Shown here piece after piece: positions 44,401 to 64,000 of a stretch of 64,000 bases of DNA; the stretch's first letter is position 1; every line of letters begins with the position of its first letter. Position numbers and translations under genes: made by a program. The stretch comes from Hirudinaria manillensis (Eukaryota; Annelida; Clitellata; Hirudinida; Hirudinidae): NCBI GenBank assembly GCA_034509925.1, contig CM067526.1, forward strand, positions 5,217,501 to 5,281,500. Direction: 5' to 3'. The notes under the pieces were generated by a model, which was not told where the DNA came from, ran no database searches, and saw only the letters and a program-made list of their open reading frames with translations.

Positions 44401-45609
44401 TCTACTCGTGGAAATAAAAAATAAAACGAATGAGCCAAAACAATTTTCAGATATAAATATTTTAATAATAAAAAAAAGTCGTACAAAGATTTTACACATT
44501 TATAGCGTGAAGTTTTTTTAACCTAGGCTTGTTAATCTGTTAACAACAACTTCCTTTCCGCTTCGTGATGGGCTTTAGCTGCCTCGTGTTATGCGTTGCT
44601 AGCGCTCTTTTGAGCTTTTTAGGCATGTGATGGGAGCTTAATACTTGATGTATATATTGTTTCTAATAGCTTGCTTCAAGTATTTGTGGTCAATGATTAA
44701 AAATCATTATCACCATCTTTCGAATGATATTTCGTGATTCGATTTTTTTCAATGAGACCCTAAATATCGTGGTATTTCAGTCTGTGATTATAACAAAATC
44801 ACCATCTTTCGAATGATGTTCTGTGATTCAATAACTTTGGAAATGAGACTGAACTATTAGAATGTAATATTCTGGGTTTGTTCACCCGGAACGCTTGCCA
44901 TTCACACAAGGAATAACGAAAATGTCATGTGGATATGGAGATTGTTTCAAGAGATACTAATAAGTGTCCATTTACGGTAAAATTGGGAAAGTGTGGTAAA
45001 GCTTCATAATGGCTTCCTAAAGCATTTTAAATAATTTATTTGAACCGGTTGGAGCAATGCGTAACCGTGCTATACTCAGATTCCGGAGTGGCACCAGCGT
45101 AACTGTCCTATTTGCAAGGCTATTTGTTAACTGAGATTCATTCTAAACTTAAAATTAAATCAATATATTTTTTATATTATTATTATACATTATTTTTATT
45201 TATATATATTTTTAATAGATTGGGAATAGTAAGTCAACTATTTTTTCATGGAAATATTGCTAACCTTGATATGACCGACATTCAGTCCTCTTGAATCGAG
45301 GGTGATGTGTTTTGTCGTTTGGTTTCCAATGCGTAGAACAATTTTTTGATTACCGGTGAAGTGAAAAACGTCTGGAGAGACCCATTCCGATGATAGATCG
45401 AGATCCACAACGTGATGCAGTGGTTTGATGTTCGTTGTGAGCGGATCTTGCACCAGCCTGTAGATATCTTCGCTGTCAAGGTGCCTTTCGTGATCAGGCA
45501 AATTGTACTTATTGATAAAGAACAGGAGGAGGATAATAGCTGCTGCCAATACCACCAGTAACACCAATCCGACGATGATTGCTTTCGCAGATTTCCCGCA
45601 CTCCCCCAT
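38477..45609 (-). CDS. M1 aminopeptidase N-like type II membrane protein, catalytic motifs lost
   Basis: Exons: 45265-45609, 43701-43901, 43249-43393, 43039-43176, 42747-42852, 42506-42600, 42343-42459, 42195-42233, 42036-42137, 41874-41918, 41576-41629, 41331-41402, 41126-41259, 40799-40872, 40539-40654, 40261-40464, 40116-40162, 39771-39860, 39381-39533, 39080-39214, 38792-38870, 38477-38614. All joins are in phase except exon 2 to 3, which needs a small extra exon (length 2 mod 3) that I could not place. About 880 aa. A short cytoplasmic tail and a membrane anchor at residues about 10-33 make it type II, like aminopeptidase N. M1 landmarks in order: FPCFDDP, the GAMEN loop replaced by GISSK (before GLISI), the HExxH helix replaced by FYNHL (before QWLG), then WIEEGF where the third zinc-ligand Glu remains, GRVNYD, and the ERAP/ANPEP-type C-terminal helices ending WLKEK. 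Without HExxH and GAMEN it should not cleave peptides; it is otherwise open and well spliced, so probably a pseudoenzyme, perhaps a receptor or binding protein. Confidence 0.88.
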
Positions 45610-47474
45610 TTTGAAGACTTCCTACCGATTGTACATTTACTGCCAACAAAAACCTACCGATAGGAATTAGTTATGAAACCGCTTGTTATTTCACTTCAGT
45701 GAAAGCTACTAGGCACGCAACTCCAGTTGCTGCGCTTATCTCTCCAACAGTTTGAGTGGAAAATCCATCCTACTGAGTCCATTCCAATAATTTTTTCAAA
45801 AAGTAAAGCGGGGCTGTTGATTTCGTATTAGTAGGCGGTCGGTAATTTCGACATTTTTCTGTATTTATATGATTAATTTGCTTGACAACTTAAAGTTATA
45901 ACTATAATCAATTCCTGCTAGTTGCTTATAAACCAACAAAATTTAGTTTGTAACGATGAGCTTTTCCATTACAAATCGTCTAATTAATTAAAATTCCATT
46001 TTAAACATAGAACTAAAAACCTACAATAAACGCCCAACAAAATAACCCGCTCCTTGCTTCCGTAAATAAGAAGTTTCGGGGGTGGATCAGGAATCAGGTT
46101 ATTCCAATTAATCTTCACCAATACGCCAGTAAGATAAACGAGCACATCAGCTTCTATAAACTAGTTTCTAGTTGCGGAACAATGTACAGCCATTCACGTT
46201 GAAGGAAATGCCGTTAGAGCTGGGAGAGCAAAATCACCTGTATAGGTACCCTAGCACAATGAGAGTAAGGAACCAAATAACGACACCGCTTCAATGGGCT
46301 TCAACCCATGGTACATAACATAAAGTTCGATATTTTGTTCGCTTAATTACAATTGAGAAACAATCTCATTTTACTTTATTCCATTTCATTTTCATATCTC
46401 CTTTCTTTAGAGGCTATCCACACAACAACCATAATCGATTAAAACTGATTCTGAGATATTCCGACAGCTATTTTAAGAGCCCACACCTTAAATGAGACCA
46501 TTGAATAGATTGTTAAAATCAATATAATTTTGAAAACCTTTTAATCTTCAAAAAAAAAAAACAAAACAAAATTCGAAACACTGAACTTTATTCGGCACAG
46601 GAAGGAGACGAGACGATGATGTCATAATAAGCAATAAATGACGAAAATAAACACGAGTCCTTCTTCCACGAATTGAAGATGTCCTTAGCTATTCAGGAGG
46701 CAAAAATAAGGTGAAAAATCTAATGGCCTAATCAGTTGCTCGTGTGCCGATCAGATGAATCAATGCAGCCGATTAGCATAATCCTACGACGGTGAAATTT
46801 GTTGCTGAAGCTCAGGCCATGCATCTTAACTAAACATCACTCGACGATGATTCCAATCTGTAAAGCTCTAATTATATTCCTAGCTTATTAAAACAAAAGA
46901 ATCAAACGATGTGAAGTTAACAAAATGTTGACAAACGTAGGGAATCAATCTTTCAAATCTTTTGGTCTCAAAGTTAATAACCCATAATCAAACAAACACA
47001 AAGCCCAATCATCTTCAATTCCAACACTCTGGGACATATTTAAAGCAACTAAATGCAACAGAGCAAGAAGAGAACGACATCGTGTATCAGAACCGAACTG
47101 AAAAAACATTCCGACTACGACTGTAGCTACCATGTGTCCGAATTTCTCCACTAACGAGGGTCGTCACCATCACCACCATCATCGTCGTCATCATTCTCCG
47201 AATGCTTGCCATCTGTCATAGGCACCCGTGTAAAGACCTTGATAAAAGTATTTGTTGAAAAGGCAGGGAGATTAAAGTACATGCATCGAGGATGTCAATG
47301 AAGATGTGGATGCCCGATATAAGTGCACTGGCGAGGGTTTATTTAAGACAACTTACAGACAGATAATAACTTAAATCCATAAAAAGGTTACGTGTCATAA
47401 ATATAAATTGCATCCACAACAAAAACAAAGATTGACTCCCCCTTAAGACATCAGGAATACCATCTGACGTTCAC
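45610..47474. other. Intergenic, aminopeptidase-like promoter to SLC13 3' end
   Basis: About 1.9 kb of AT-rich sequence with the promoter of the peptidase-like gene and the 3' UTR of the SLC13 gene. A small CAT/CAC-rich patch lies near 47165-47195. No gene recognised. Confidence 0.5.
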
Positions 47475-50400
47475 TTAACCAGTTAATGGAACCATTGGAG
47501 TCGTAGTGGTCAGAACCGATGCCACGGAGGTGCAGTTCTCGGCACTCGGAGCCCAACTCGGCCAGGTGCCGAGGTCAAAGAAGGCATAACCCCAGGTGTT
47601 AATGGACAGCATGAGTATGGCATTGGTGATGACACACATCACTACTCCTGCCTTCATCTGCAGATTGAACAACGAGATCAATTGATATCCATTCTACTCG
47701 AAAGTAGAAACTCGTGCAAATCAGAAAACTCACCATCTGTCCTATAGTGATGTCACCGTAGGAGTGCGCAATGGCATTCGGAGGAGTTCCGACGGGTAGA
47801 ATGAAAGCAAACGAAGACGCCAGGGTCACGGGCAACATCAGGTAGATAGGATTGACGCACGTCTTGATGGCCACCTGTGCCAGGATCGGTATCATGATCG
47901 TGGTGGTTGCCATGTTGCTGGTGAACTGGGTGATCAGCGTGGCGACCAAAGACATGATCAAAACGATTGCAGATGGAGGAAGATCCTTGAGAGCAATCAG
48001 AGCCTCTCCGATGGAATCAGACAGTTTCGATCCCTGATGTAAAGTTGAAAAACCTCATGAACCATAACACGAGTTCGAAATTGACAATTGCTGGTTTCCC
48101 ACCTTGCAAGCATCGGCCAATGCAAAACCACCTCCGAGCAACAAGATTACACTCCATGGCATCTGCTTGTTAGCTGTTGGCCAGTCCAAGATGGGAGGAG
48201 CCAGACCTGGTGCCTTATTGGCTAAAATAAAAGGGAGCATTAAAATGTTGGTCAATGGGTCGAATGGTTACTACAAATGCCAGCTAACCATCCTTCTTCC
48301 TGAAGCAAAGATAGTTTGGCCACTGGGATGGCAAAATGAAGAGAAGGACGCAGATTGTTATCGCAACAGAGGCATCCGTAACATAACTGCAATTAGGAAA
48401 ATAGAGATTTATTCACTTTTCCATAATTGTTAACAACATCGCATAATTTTCTAGGCAGCAAGAAGATATATTCAACATTTATCAACAAATATTTAAAAAA
48501 AAAAACTCACGTGGTGGGAACGATCTTTTCCTCACCAGTGATGGTTCCGTTCGGATGCTTCTTGATGTCCAGCTTCGTGGTCGAGTGGTTCAGCGCCTTA
48601 CCCCACCCGGGCACGAACTCCGGTTCACGAGAAACCCACAGGAAGGCCAAAACCAAGAAGTTGATCAACACCACGACTTCGGCAAAGCTGCAGAAACAAT
48701 TACTCTTCGTTAAATTTAATGCGTCATCATTGCAATGACCATTTAGAGACGGCCAAAGGCTTCCTAAAGCTTCTTGAACGAACGAATAAAAAACATCATA
48801 CAAATTAAAGATATGTAGGATCGATCGAGAAAAGCACTTTGAGAACAACTGACGTGATTCCACCGAGCTTCTGGTACTCGGACTTGATGACCTGGTTGGC
48901 CGTTTCGTCCTTGTCCTCCTCGGTCTGCTTCCTGAGGCCAAAAGTATCCTTGAATCCGAAGAAAATGATGAGGATGAAGACCCAAGCCAAAACCAGGTCC
49001 ACGACCATGGCCGGGAATCCGATGACAAGCCAAGAGGTGAAGTTGATGGACGAAGACGAGTACAACCTGAACGAAAGAAAGAAACAAAGATGTGAAACGG
49101 TGCTTTGCAGTGTTTGCGAGACGAGTAAAGAAAGATCCCGAAATGAACTCACACTTCCAGCTGCCCCTTCAAAACGATGTTGGGTCCGCATCCGATGAGA
49201 GTTCCGGTGCCTCCGATGCTGGACGCGTAGGGGACGCAAAGTTTCAGAGCGGTTCTGAAGCTAGCAAACCTTGCATTGCTTTCAATTTCCTCTTTGCTCA
49301 TAGGGGCGGCCGAATCGCCTTCTCCCTCTCCTTTCAGTGGCTGCTTCTCCACTCTGAACGATAGCAATTAAGTTGAGAACAAATTACTACATTTGAAAAA
49401 AAATTTCCATTTTAAAATTTTTACGTGATGACCTGCTAATCAAGTGCAAGTTGTTACACAAAAGATAATTATCGACTTTTCCTCAAATAATTGCCAGATG
49501 CATTTCCCAAAAATGGATGAGAAAAGAATTTATTTTTAATTTAACAAATAACAAACCTAACAAAGGAATTCAACATAAAAACATTCAAAATCAACATAAT
49601 AATGAAGTTGAAAACATTTCTCAAAAGGTTTAAATAGCAAAGATCAAGGTGACTCGATCGACTGAATAGCCAATTGCTTAAAAAAAAAACAACATATTTT
49701 AAGAAGCACAAAGAAGCTGAACTTGAGATTGAATTTGTTGTTGTTTTGTAGAGTCCACATGAAGCATATTTTAGAATGAATTAATAAAATATGGCATAAA
49801 AAGATAACATCATCCATAATAAAACTCCTCTCCTATCACCATCACAAGTAGAAAATATTTTGCTAACCCCTTCTCATTGTCGATTTCTTTCATTTCTAAA
49901 ATAATTGAATAAAAATCAGATAATTTGAAAGCACAAATGAAGTAAAATTTTAATTTTAATTAGCAAATTCAACTTAAAATGGTGCTTAAATAAGTGAATT
50001 GAATTTAAAATGGACTGACGTCATCAGCATCAGCATCAACCTATTATTTATCCCTTAAGTTATTAAGTTACTTGTCAGGCAAATAGCAGAGATAGTTTCT
50101 TATGAATAATTAATAAGTAATTACTAAACTTTAATCAAATCAAATTTTCAGAATTTTCCAAAATGTCATCTCATTACATCAATGGTAGACAATGAATGCC
50201 ATCTTTTTGTTAAATTAGAACACATTAAAGTAAAGTAAAGATATATTATGAATATTCAGTGAACAAAAGATTCCATTCAGTGGGTTGAATAGAGTGCATA
50301 ATATTATCTCAGTTGCGCAATATCCTAGTAGCACAATATCGGATCAGTCAGAACCGGACAACGCTAGCAAAACTCGTTACTACACCGAAAAGATTTATTT

Positions 50401-53400
50401 AAAAAATGGCATTTAATGACAAACAAATCACCTACCTATGGCAACTGCATTGGGATCTCCAGAAACTTTGTTGTTTTTTGCTTCATTCCTTTTGGCAATT
50501 TGCTGCTTTCTGTTGTCATCGAGTTCAGTGAGGACTGCATGAGCTATGGGCATCATCATGGCAGTGGTGGCAGTGTTGTTCAACCACATGGAGAGGAAGG
50601 CTGTCACGACCATGAAGCCAAAGATGATCCTATAGGCAGCAAGTCAGTTAAACATATTCAGGAATAACAAATTCACTTTTGAGTTCCGAACAATAATTTG
50701 TTAATAACTGAAAACTAATTACTTAAATTACTTTAATTTAAAAACTAAAACTAATAAGCCAGCTACTACTTAATGAGCTCCACATCATTCCAAAGTGATT
50801 GAATTTCCAACATCAGCACATAGGGAATGAATGAATGACTTAAACACAACCTCAGCCACAAAAGTAATCAATGTTTGATTGAAGATGACAAAAGCAGATG
50901 CTATTTTTGAAATCCCATCTGCTAATGTGATGAACAACATCAGTAGTCTGCAAAACCAGCAGTTTAAGAGCTTAAGTGAAATAAATTAGCGTGGGGGACA
51001 GAAACTCAGATCAAAAGAAAGATCCACAGATTGAAGCAAGGACAACAAGTCAGAAGGACTTGGAACTTCAGACTTTAAATCAGACTTTTGTGATATAAAA
51101 ATAATAAAGTATTTTAAAGTGATAATTAAGAAAAACTACAACATTCACAAGATAAAAAAGAAGAGATTTAAACTAAATAATTCTAATATAATTCACTCAA
51201 TGGATTCAATTCCTTAATAATTAAAATTGATAGGAACAAAAAATAACTAAGAATAAAGTCATCACATGTGAATATCAAATTGATATTGATAATGCATCAG
51301 CCACAAGGTGATAATAGATTTTGGTCATCATACAAAGGCTTGATTCATTGGCCCATATCTCAATGGATCATCTTACGTTTAGCACTTAAAAGATACCAAT
51401 GTTTTTAAGGAAGTAACAACCTTTAAAATCTGGATTTAATTACAAAGCTAAAATCATTTCCAATCTGGCAACAACCTCTAATGAGCCAACTAATGAAAAA
51501 ATACTAAATTTTTTTTTACATTCTCTATTTGCATAGATTCCAAAGACTTAATTAAGCATAATAAGCTTTTCTGCTGGTCCACAACCTGTAGAAACATCAG
51601 GGAATTTTAAATCTCGGATACCAGAACAAAGAAGCTGATTGGACAGCCAGCACTGAACACGACCATCCATCCATTCACTCATTCTTTCTAGGCTGGCCTA
51701 CGTGACAGGAGATTAGTGAAGAAAGTTAACATTCACGCTAGACCAATTATCTCCGGTTCTAGTAACTGAGTCACCACTCGGTTGTATTCATTATGCAGTC
51801 GAGTCTACATAGAAACTCTCCCTCAACATGTCATCCGGAAACCATCTAGTGACTATCGAACCTTGCAGTCAGCAAAATTGCGGGCTATTACTTTAAAAAT
51901 ATCAAATCTCTGAAAAATTGTTCTCTTCGTCATGATTGATAACCGCAGACAAACCATAAGTGGTACGCTGCAGCCTGCAAAGGACAAGTGCATTCGTAAT
52001 TTCCCGCTTAGAGGTCGTTCGAGGTCACTCCGCCTCCACAAAGTTCATTTGCCTCTTCAGGATGTTTTTAGGATTTAATTTGCGTTACCTCATGCTTAGG
52101 AATGAACCTCATAAAAGGACTTAGTTTCTGTTTGATGGTAGTTTTTGTTTGTAGTTAAAAAAAACAACGTCGGCGTGGAGTTTGTTTTCGTTGGAGAATG
52201 CAAACAACGAGCAGCAATTCGGCTGCAGCATGGATCTCCCCTCACCGTAGAGATAAACAACTACGCGAATATTTCACGGTTGGGAATTCAACTTAGAAAG
52301 TCGGTCTTAGAACAGTCGGTTCACATCGTCGTTGTCTGATAGCCAGACAACAACAGCAACGACGGGGTCGGGGAGGCGTGGCCTGGAAACTGCTATCAAC
52401 GCTATCTCAGGTTCAAAAGGTGCGAGCGATTATCAAAACTAGCAGCATTTTCAAGCGAGCCATCTGCGTGATGTGATGAACGTTAATCAGATAATTGGTA
52501 TCTGTATCATTATCATCATTACATACCGAACAAGTGAGTGAAAGTGAATTATGTGAATCATTCCAAACAACATCAACTTAACCACTACATCAATTATCTT
52601 CCTAGGATGTGTAAGCGTAAATTATTGAAAGGATTTTTGTATAATAAGTAAAATTCAGATCAATTTTATTGGTCAAATTTTGTGGAATGAAAAATATATT
52701 TTTGTTTGTTTGTTTGTTAAGATATCCAATCATCAATTTAACTGACACAACATCTTTGGACATGGATTTACATATCTTGACAGCAGAAAAATAAACTTGT
52801 AATCTCAACCAGCATGACAAAGACATGTGATAAAGACATTTTGACAAACGAAAACTCATCAATGTGACACCAGAGACCTTCAGGGAATGTAAACATGAAG
52901 GTACCAGTGCATAAACACAGCAAACAATGTTCAATTTAAACAAACCCAACCCCTGACTGACATCATATATTCCAAGTGTTTGGGGTCAAGCCAGACACAG
53001 AAAACTAGCTCATTTCACAGCTTAATCTTGAGGGTTGTCTCACATTTAATTCTAATTTAACGAACTAATGATAACTTATAGATGTGTGCTTATTATGATG
53101 TTCCTAGGTGATAATTTGTTTACATTTTCAAATCAAATTTGTGAATGGAATCATATTATCTGGCACTCACCATTTAGGTTTGGATCCCACAAGCATAAGG
53201 ACCCTCAATGCCACCCTTTTGTGAAGATTCCATTTTTCCACTGCCACTGCAACCAACAGTCCTCCAAAAAACAGCATGTTTGCATCCTGGAAGATTAATT
53301 ATTTATTATAAATTGTTGTTTTATCATTAAAATCATTTTAATCAAAGCTACAACCATTGTAGGAACAATAAATGTTAAAAATTAGTAAAAATACATGAAA

Positions 53401-53891
53401 ATAATCCTACTTTCAAGTAATTGACACAAATATCCTTTGAATGCATGACACCGAGCCATGGAAAGAGGACAATTGGAATGAGGGCTGTGACTGCCATCGG
53501 GATGACCTCTGTCATCCAGTACACAATCATAATCAGGATGACATAAGCACATCTTCCTTGCTAAAAAAAAATAAATTTTTTCGATGTAATCATCAATCAA
53601 AAGACCCATAAACAGCTAAACGAAACGTGAGACCTAAATATCCGAAGAATCAAAATCAAAATCGATCCGTTATCACATGAGCCACAATAAGTAAACGAGT
53701 TGAGGATAGGCCGACCCACGAGTTACGACGAATTGATTTTTGAAACAGAACAAATTTACCTTCGTTGGCCAGGCGATGGGCAGAGCCAAAAGCAACAACG
53801 GAGTCAGAACTACTATCAAAGTATTCTTGATGGCGAGTAGTTGACGATACCAGGGCATTGGTCTCTCCACTTTAGTCTCTTCTCCCGCCAT
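47475..53891 (-). CDS. SLC13-family Na+/anion cotransporter, complete
   Basis: Sodium-coupled symporter for dicarboxylates/citrate or sulfate (NaDC/NaCT/INDY family), plasma membrane. Exons: 53760-53891, 53411-53560, 53171-53286, 50436-50629, 49868-49895 (28 nt), 49153-49353, 48854-49066, 48511-48687, 48289-48386, 48103-48221, 47734-48033, 47475-47657; total 1911 nt, 636 aa, all phases consistent. Hallmarks: [10 protein letters not shown], the first Asn-Thr motif [35 protein letters not shown], the second motif [14 protein letters not shown], and [21 protein letters not shown] (the family signature). The loop after helix 4 carries a charged segment (Lys/Glu-rich) that includes the microexon. 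A C-terminal Asn-Cys-Thr before the end could be glycosylated. Substrate is not decided by these motifs. Same exon lengths and phases as the partial paralogue at 870-2463. Confidence 0.95.
49868..49895 (-). other. 28-nt microexon of SLC13 gene
   Basis: Encodes about nine residues (EMKEIDNEK). It is needed to carry the phase from exon 4 (ending phase 1) to the next exon (starting with one base before a codon). Flanked by TTTCTAAAAT-type acceptor and GTTAGC donor on the minus strand. Confidence 0.75.
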
Positions 53892-55839
53892 ATTTACCTA
53901 ATTTGATTACTTTCCTAACAGATACTCGAAGTTAACAACCTACTAAGACCGAACCAATAGAAATTTCAAATCTCCTACAAAAATGGTGACTTAGGAAAAT
54001 CACTCTTCCTTTTAACGTGTTCCTGCCAAGCCGGGGGTGACCTTGCGCATTGACGTAAAGAATGTGATGAATATTTAAATATACTAATTTAAATTTTAAT
54101 CGCATTTCGGCTAAATTTAAATTTATTTAAATTAAATTTATATTCTTACATATCACGTTTATTTAAATTTAGTTCATTAATCTTGATAAATAATTATCAT
54201 TTTCCAGTCGCTTGGCTGATCTTTCAGTCAATTATTTGATGCAATTTATGTTACAACGGTTATATAGGTAAAATTACTGTAAACTGAGCTATTAAAATGA
54301 AGGAGTTGTGAAACTGCAGACTGAATCTTGAATGTTCTAAATGTTCCCCTTACGGAAATTTTCAAAATTTAAAATTCACAACACCAATGAATCGATTACT
54401 CTCTGATATTGTGTTGCATATTATTATTTGCTTCTGTTTTTCAACTTTAAAAAAAATTGTTTTGAATTGCGCAGAAAAGCTTGAGTATCATAAAAAGTTT
54501 TATCTTCTAATAGAGATTATACCTCGCCTCGTTCAATGATTAAAAAAAACTTCGAATGTAAAGATTACGGCGGATATTATTATATTCATTCATTTGCAAT
54601 CAAACATAAATGAATCAAATAACAACTTCAAGCTTTTCCTTTTTTATAAGTAAATTGTTTAATTGAGTTGTACATCAAATATAAATACGTTATGAACTTT
54701 TTCATTTAGAAAAAAAGTCAACATTATTTTTCCATTCATAAATTTCTTAAAGCACATATCCATATTTTAAGTCTGTTGCAAATTCTTTTTTTCGAATCAA
54801 AAAACTTTTATTTTAGAAGCGTTTTAACCTCCGCAACCGAAAGCCTCAGAGGGTACTTAAACATCTGTTATTCTCTGAGAGTGGACAGTCTCTTTTGGAC
54901 CGCTTAGAAATGATCGACCAGTAACTATTTGTTTCTGTTTTGAATAATTTCATCTTATCTTTTCCTTAGGTAATTTTTTGGCGATATTAAAACTCATTAA
55001 CTCAATTGACTATTAATTAGTGGTCTCAAAGGCTAAAACTTAAGGGTCTTTATTGATATCATGACAATAAAAACTTATTAATTCATAAAAATAAAATCGA
55101 ACATTTTCAGACAGGGCTTGTCTAACAATAACTGAAATTCGTTGGGATAATAGCTTTCTCAACAATTTGTCCTCGACCTCAAGTGTGATGGTCAAAATTC
55201 AAATTTCAAAATTCATCCATGCATTACCATCTTTTAAGTCTAAATTCTTGTAAATTTTGCAATCAAAGTAATTGTTTGTAGAACCACGACTAAAAGTTAT
55301 CTTAGTTTTGGGGTGCATTAATTTGAAATTAAATGGCTATGCGTAATCATTTTAATTAAGAAGTGACATTTTCATTGTAATATTTTGAGACATCATCTTT
55401 TTAATTTGCAATATTTTCTTTTAAATAATTTGTTTTTAACTAGTAGATGTGACACAGATTGTTTATGATCCTCGACAGGTTCAATTAATCTACCTGTAGT
55501 ACAAAATCACATACAAATTATTAATAATTAAAATTCTGAAGCTCAGAATCTCTGAATAAAGAATGCAGAATACTTAATCTTTGGAGAGACCGAAATAATA
55601 AGCGAAAGTAAACACGAATAATTTATGCTCCTAAACGCCGTTATTTAAAGGTGCTTCCATTTCGTCGGGGAAAATTTAACAGAAATTCGGATAATAAATT
55701 TCTAAATTTCGGAGTATCAGTTACTTCAAAACATCGGACTCTAAATCTAAAACTGATGAAATTAGACCTTCATAATTTATTTGATTACCTTACATGATTG
55801 TAAAAGGTAATAAGGTTTTGTGATCTTGATCGAGAAACC
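53892..55839. other. Intergenic, divergent SLC13 / ACK promoters
   Basis: About 1.9 kb of AT-rich sequence between two divergent start exons. No coding exon, RNA gene or element recognised. Confidence 0.5.

Positions 55840-64000
<8,161 letters not shown>

Overview
The window is nuclear DNA of an animal. It is about two-thirds A+T, its genes are split by many short GT-AG introns, and simple ATT/AAT repeats are common. Gene content (PGAP1, PPP1R16, CDK11, an M1 aminopeptidase relative, SLC13, ACK/TNK2) is metazoan. The AT richness, short introns, fucolectin-like secreted proteins and an R4/Dong-like LINE suit a lophotrochozoan such as an annelid or leech, but that is a guess.

Layout. 870-2463 (-): first three coding exons of an SLC13 transporter that continues off the left edge. 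5786-12825 (+): complete PGAP1, 24 exons, 897 aa by my splice model. 8934-31470: a tandem segmental duplication of about 11 kb (units about 8934-20615 and 20616-31470). Its breakpoints fall inside introns of two convergent genes, PGAP1 (+) and PPP1R16 (-). The left unit therefore holds the intact 3' half of PGAP1 and a broken PPP1R16; the right unit holds a broken PGAP1 and the apparently working PPP1R16. Between them a small secreted lectin-like gene (two F5/8C-fucolectin-like domains plus a PAN-like domain, 408 aa) is present twice, intact and nearly identical. An LTR retroelement lies only in the left unit and a 5'-truncated R4/Dong-like LINE, embedded in an (AAT)n tract, only in the right unit.

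33070-36945 (-): complete CDK11 (PITSLRE kinase), 653 aa, with a GC-AG intron. 38477-45609 (-): a type II membrane M1 aminopeptidase relative that has lost the zinc and catalytic motifs, so probably a pseudoenzyme. 47475-53891 (-): complete second SLC13 gene, 636 aa, 12 exons including a 28-nt microexon. 55840-64000 (+): ACK/TNK2-type tyrosine kinase (SAM, kinase, SH3, CRIB, Ser/Asn/Pro-rich tail), running off the right edge.

Exons were placed by hand from protein family resemblance and intron phase. Where I say complete, all phases join and the summed length is a multiple of three. The neighbours look like ordinary housekeeping and signalling genes with no shared pathway. The unusual content is the duplication and its debris, the dead peptidase, and a few odd introns.
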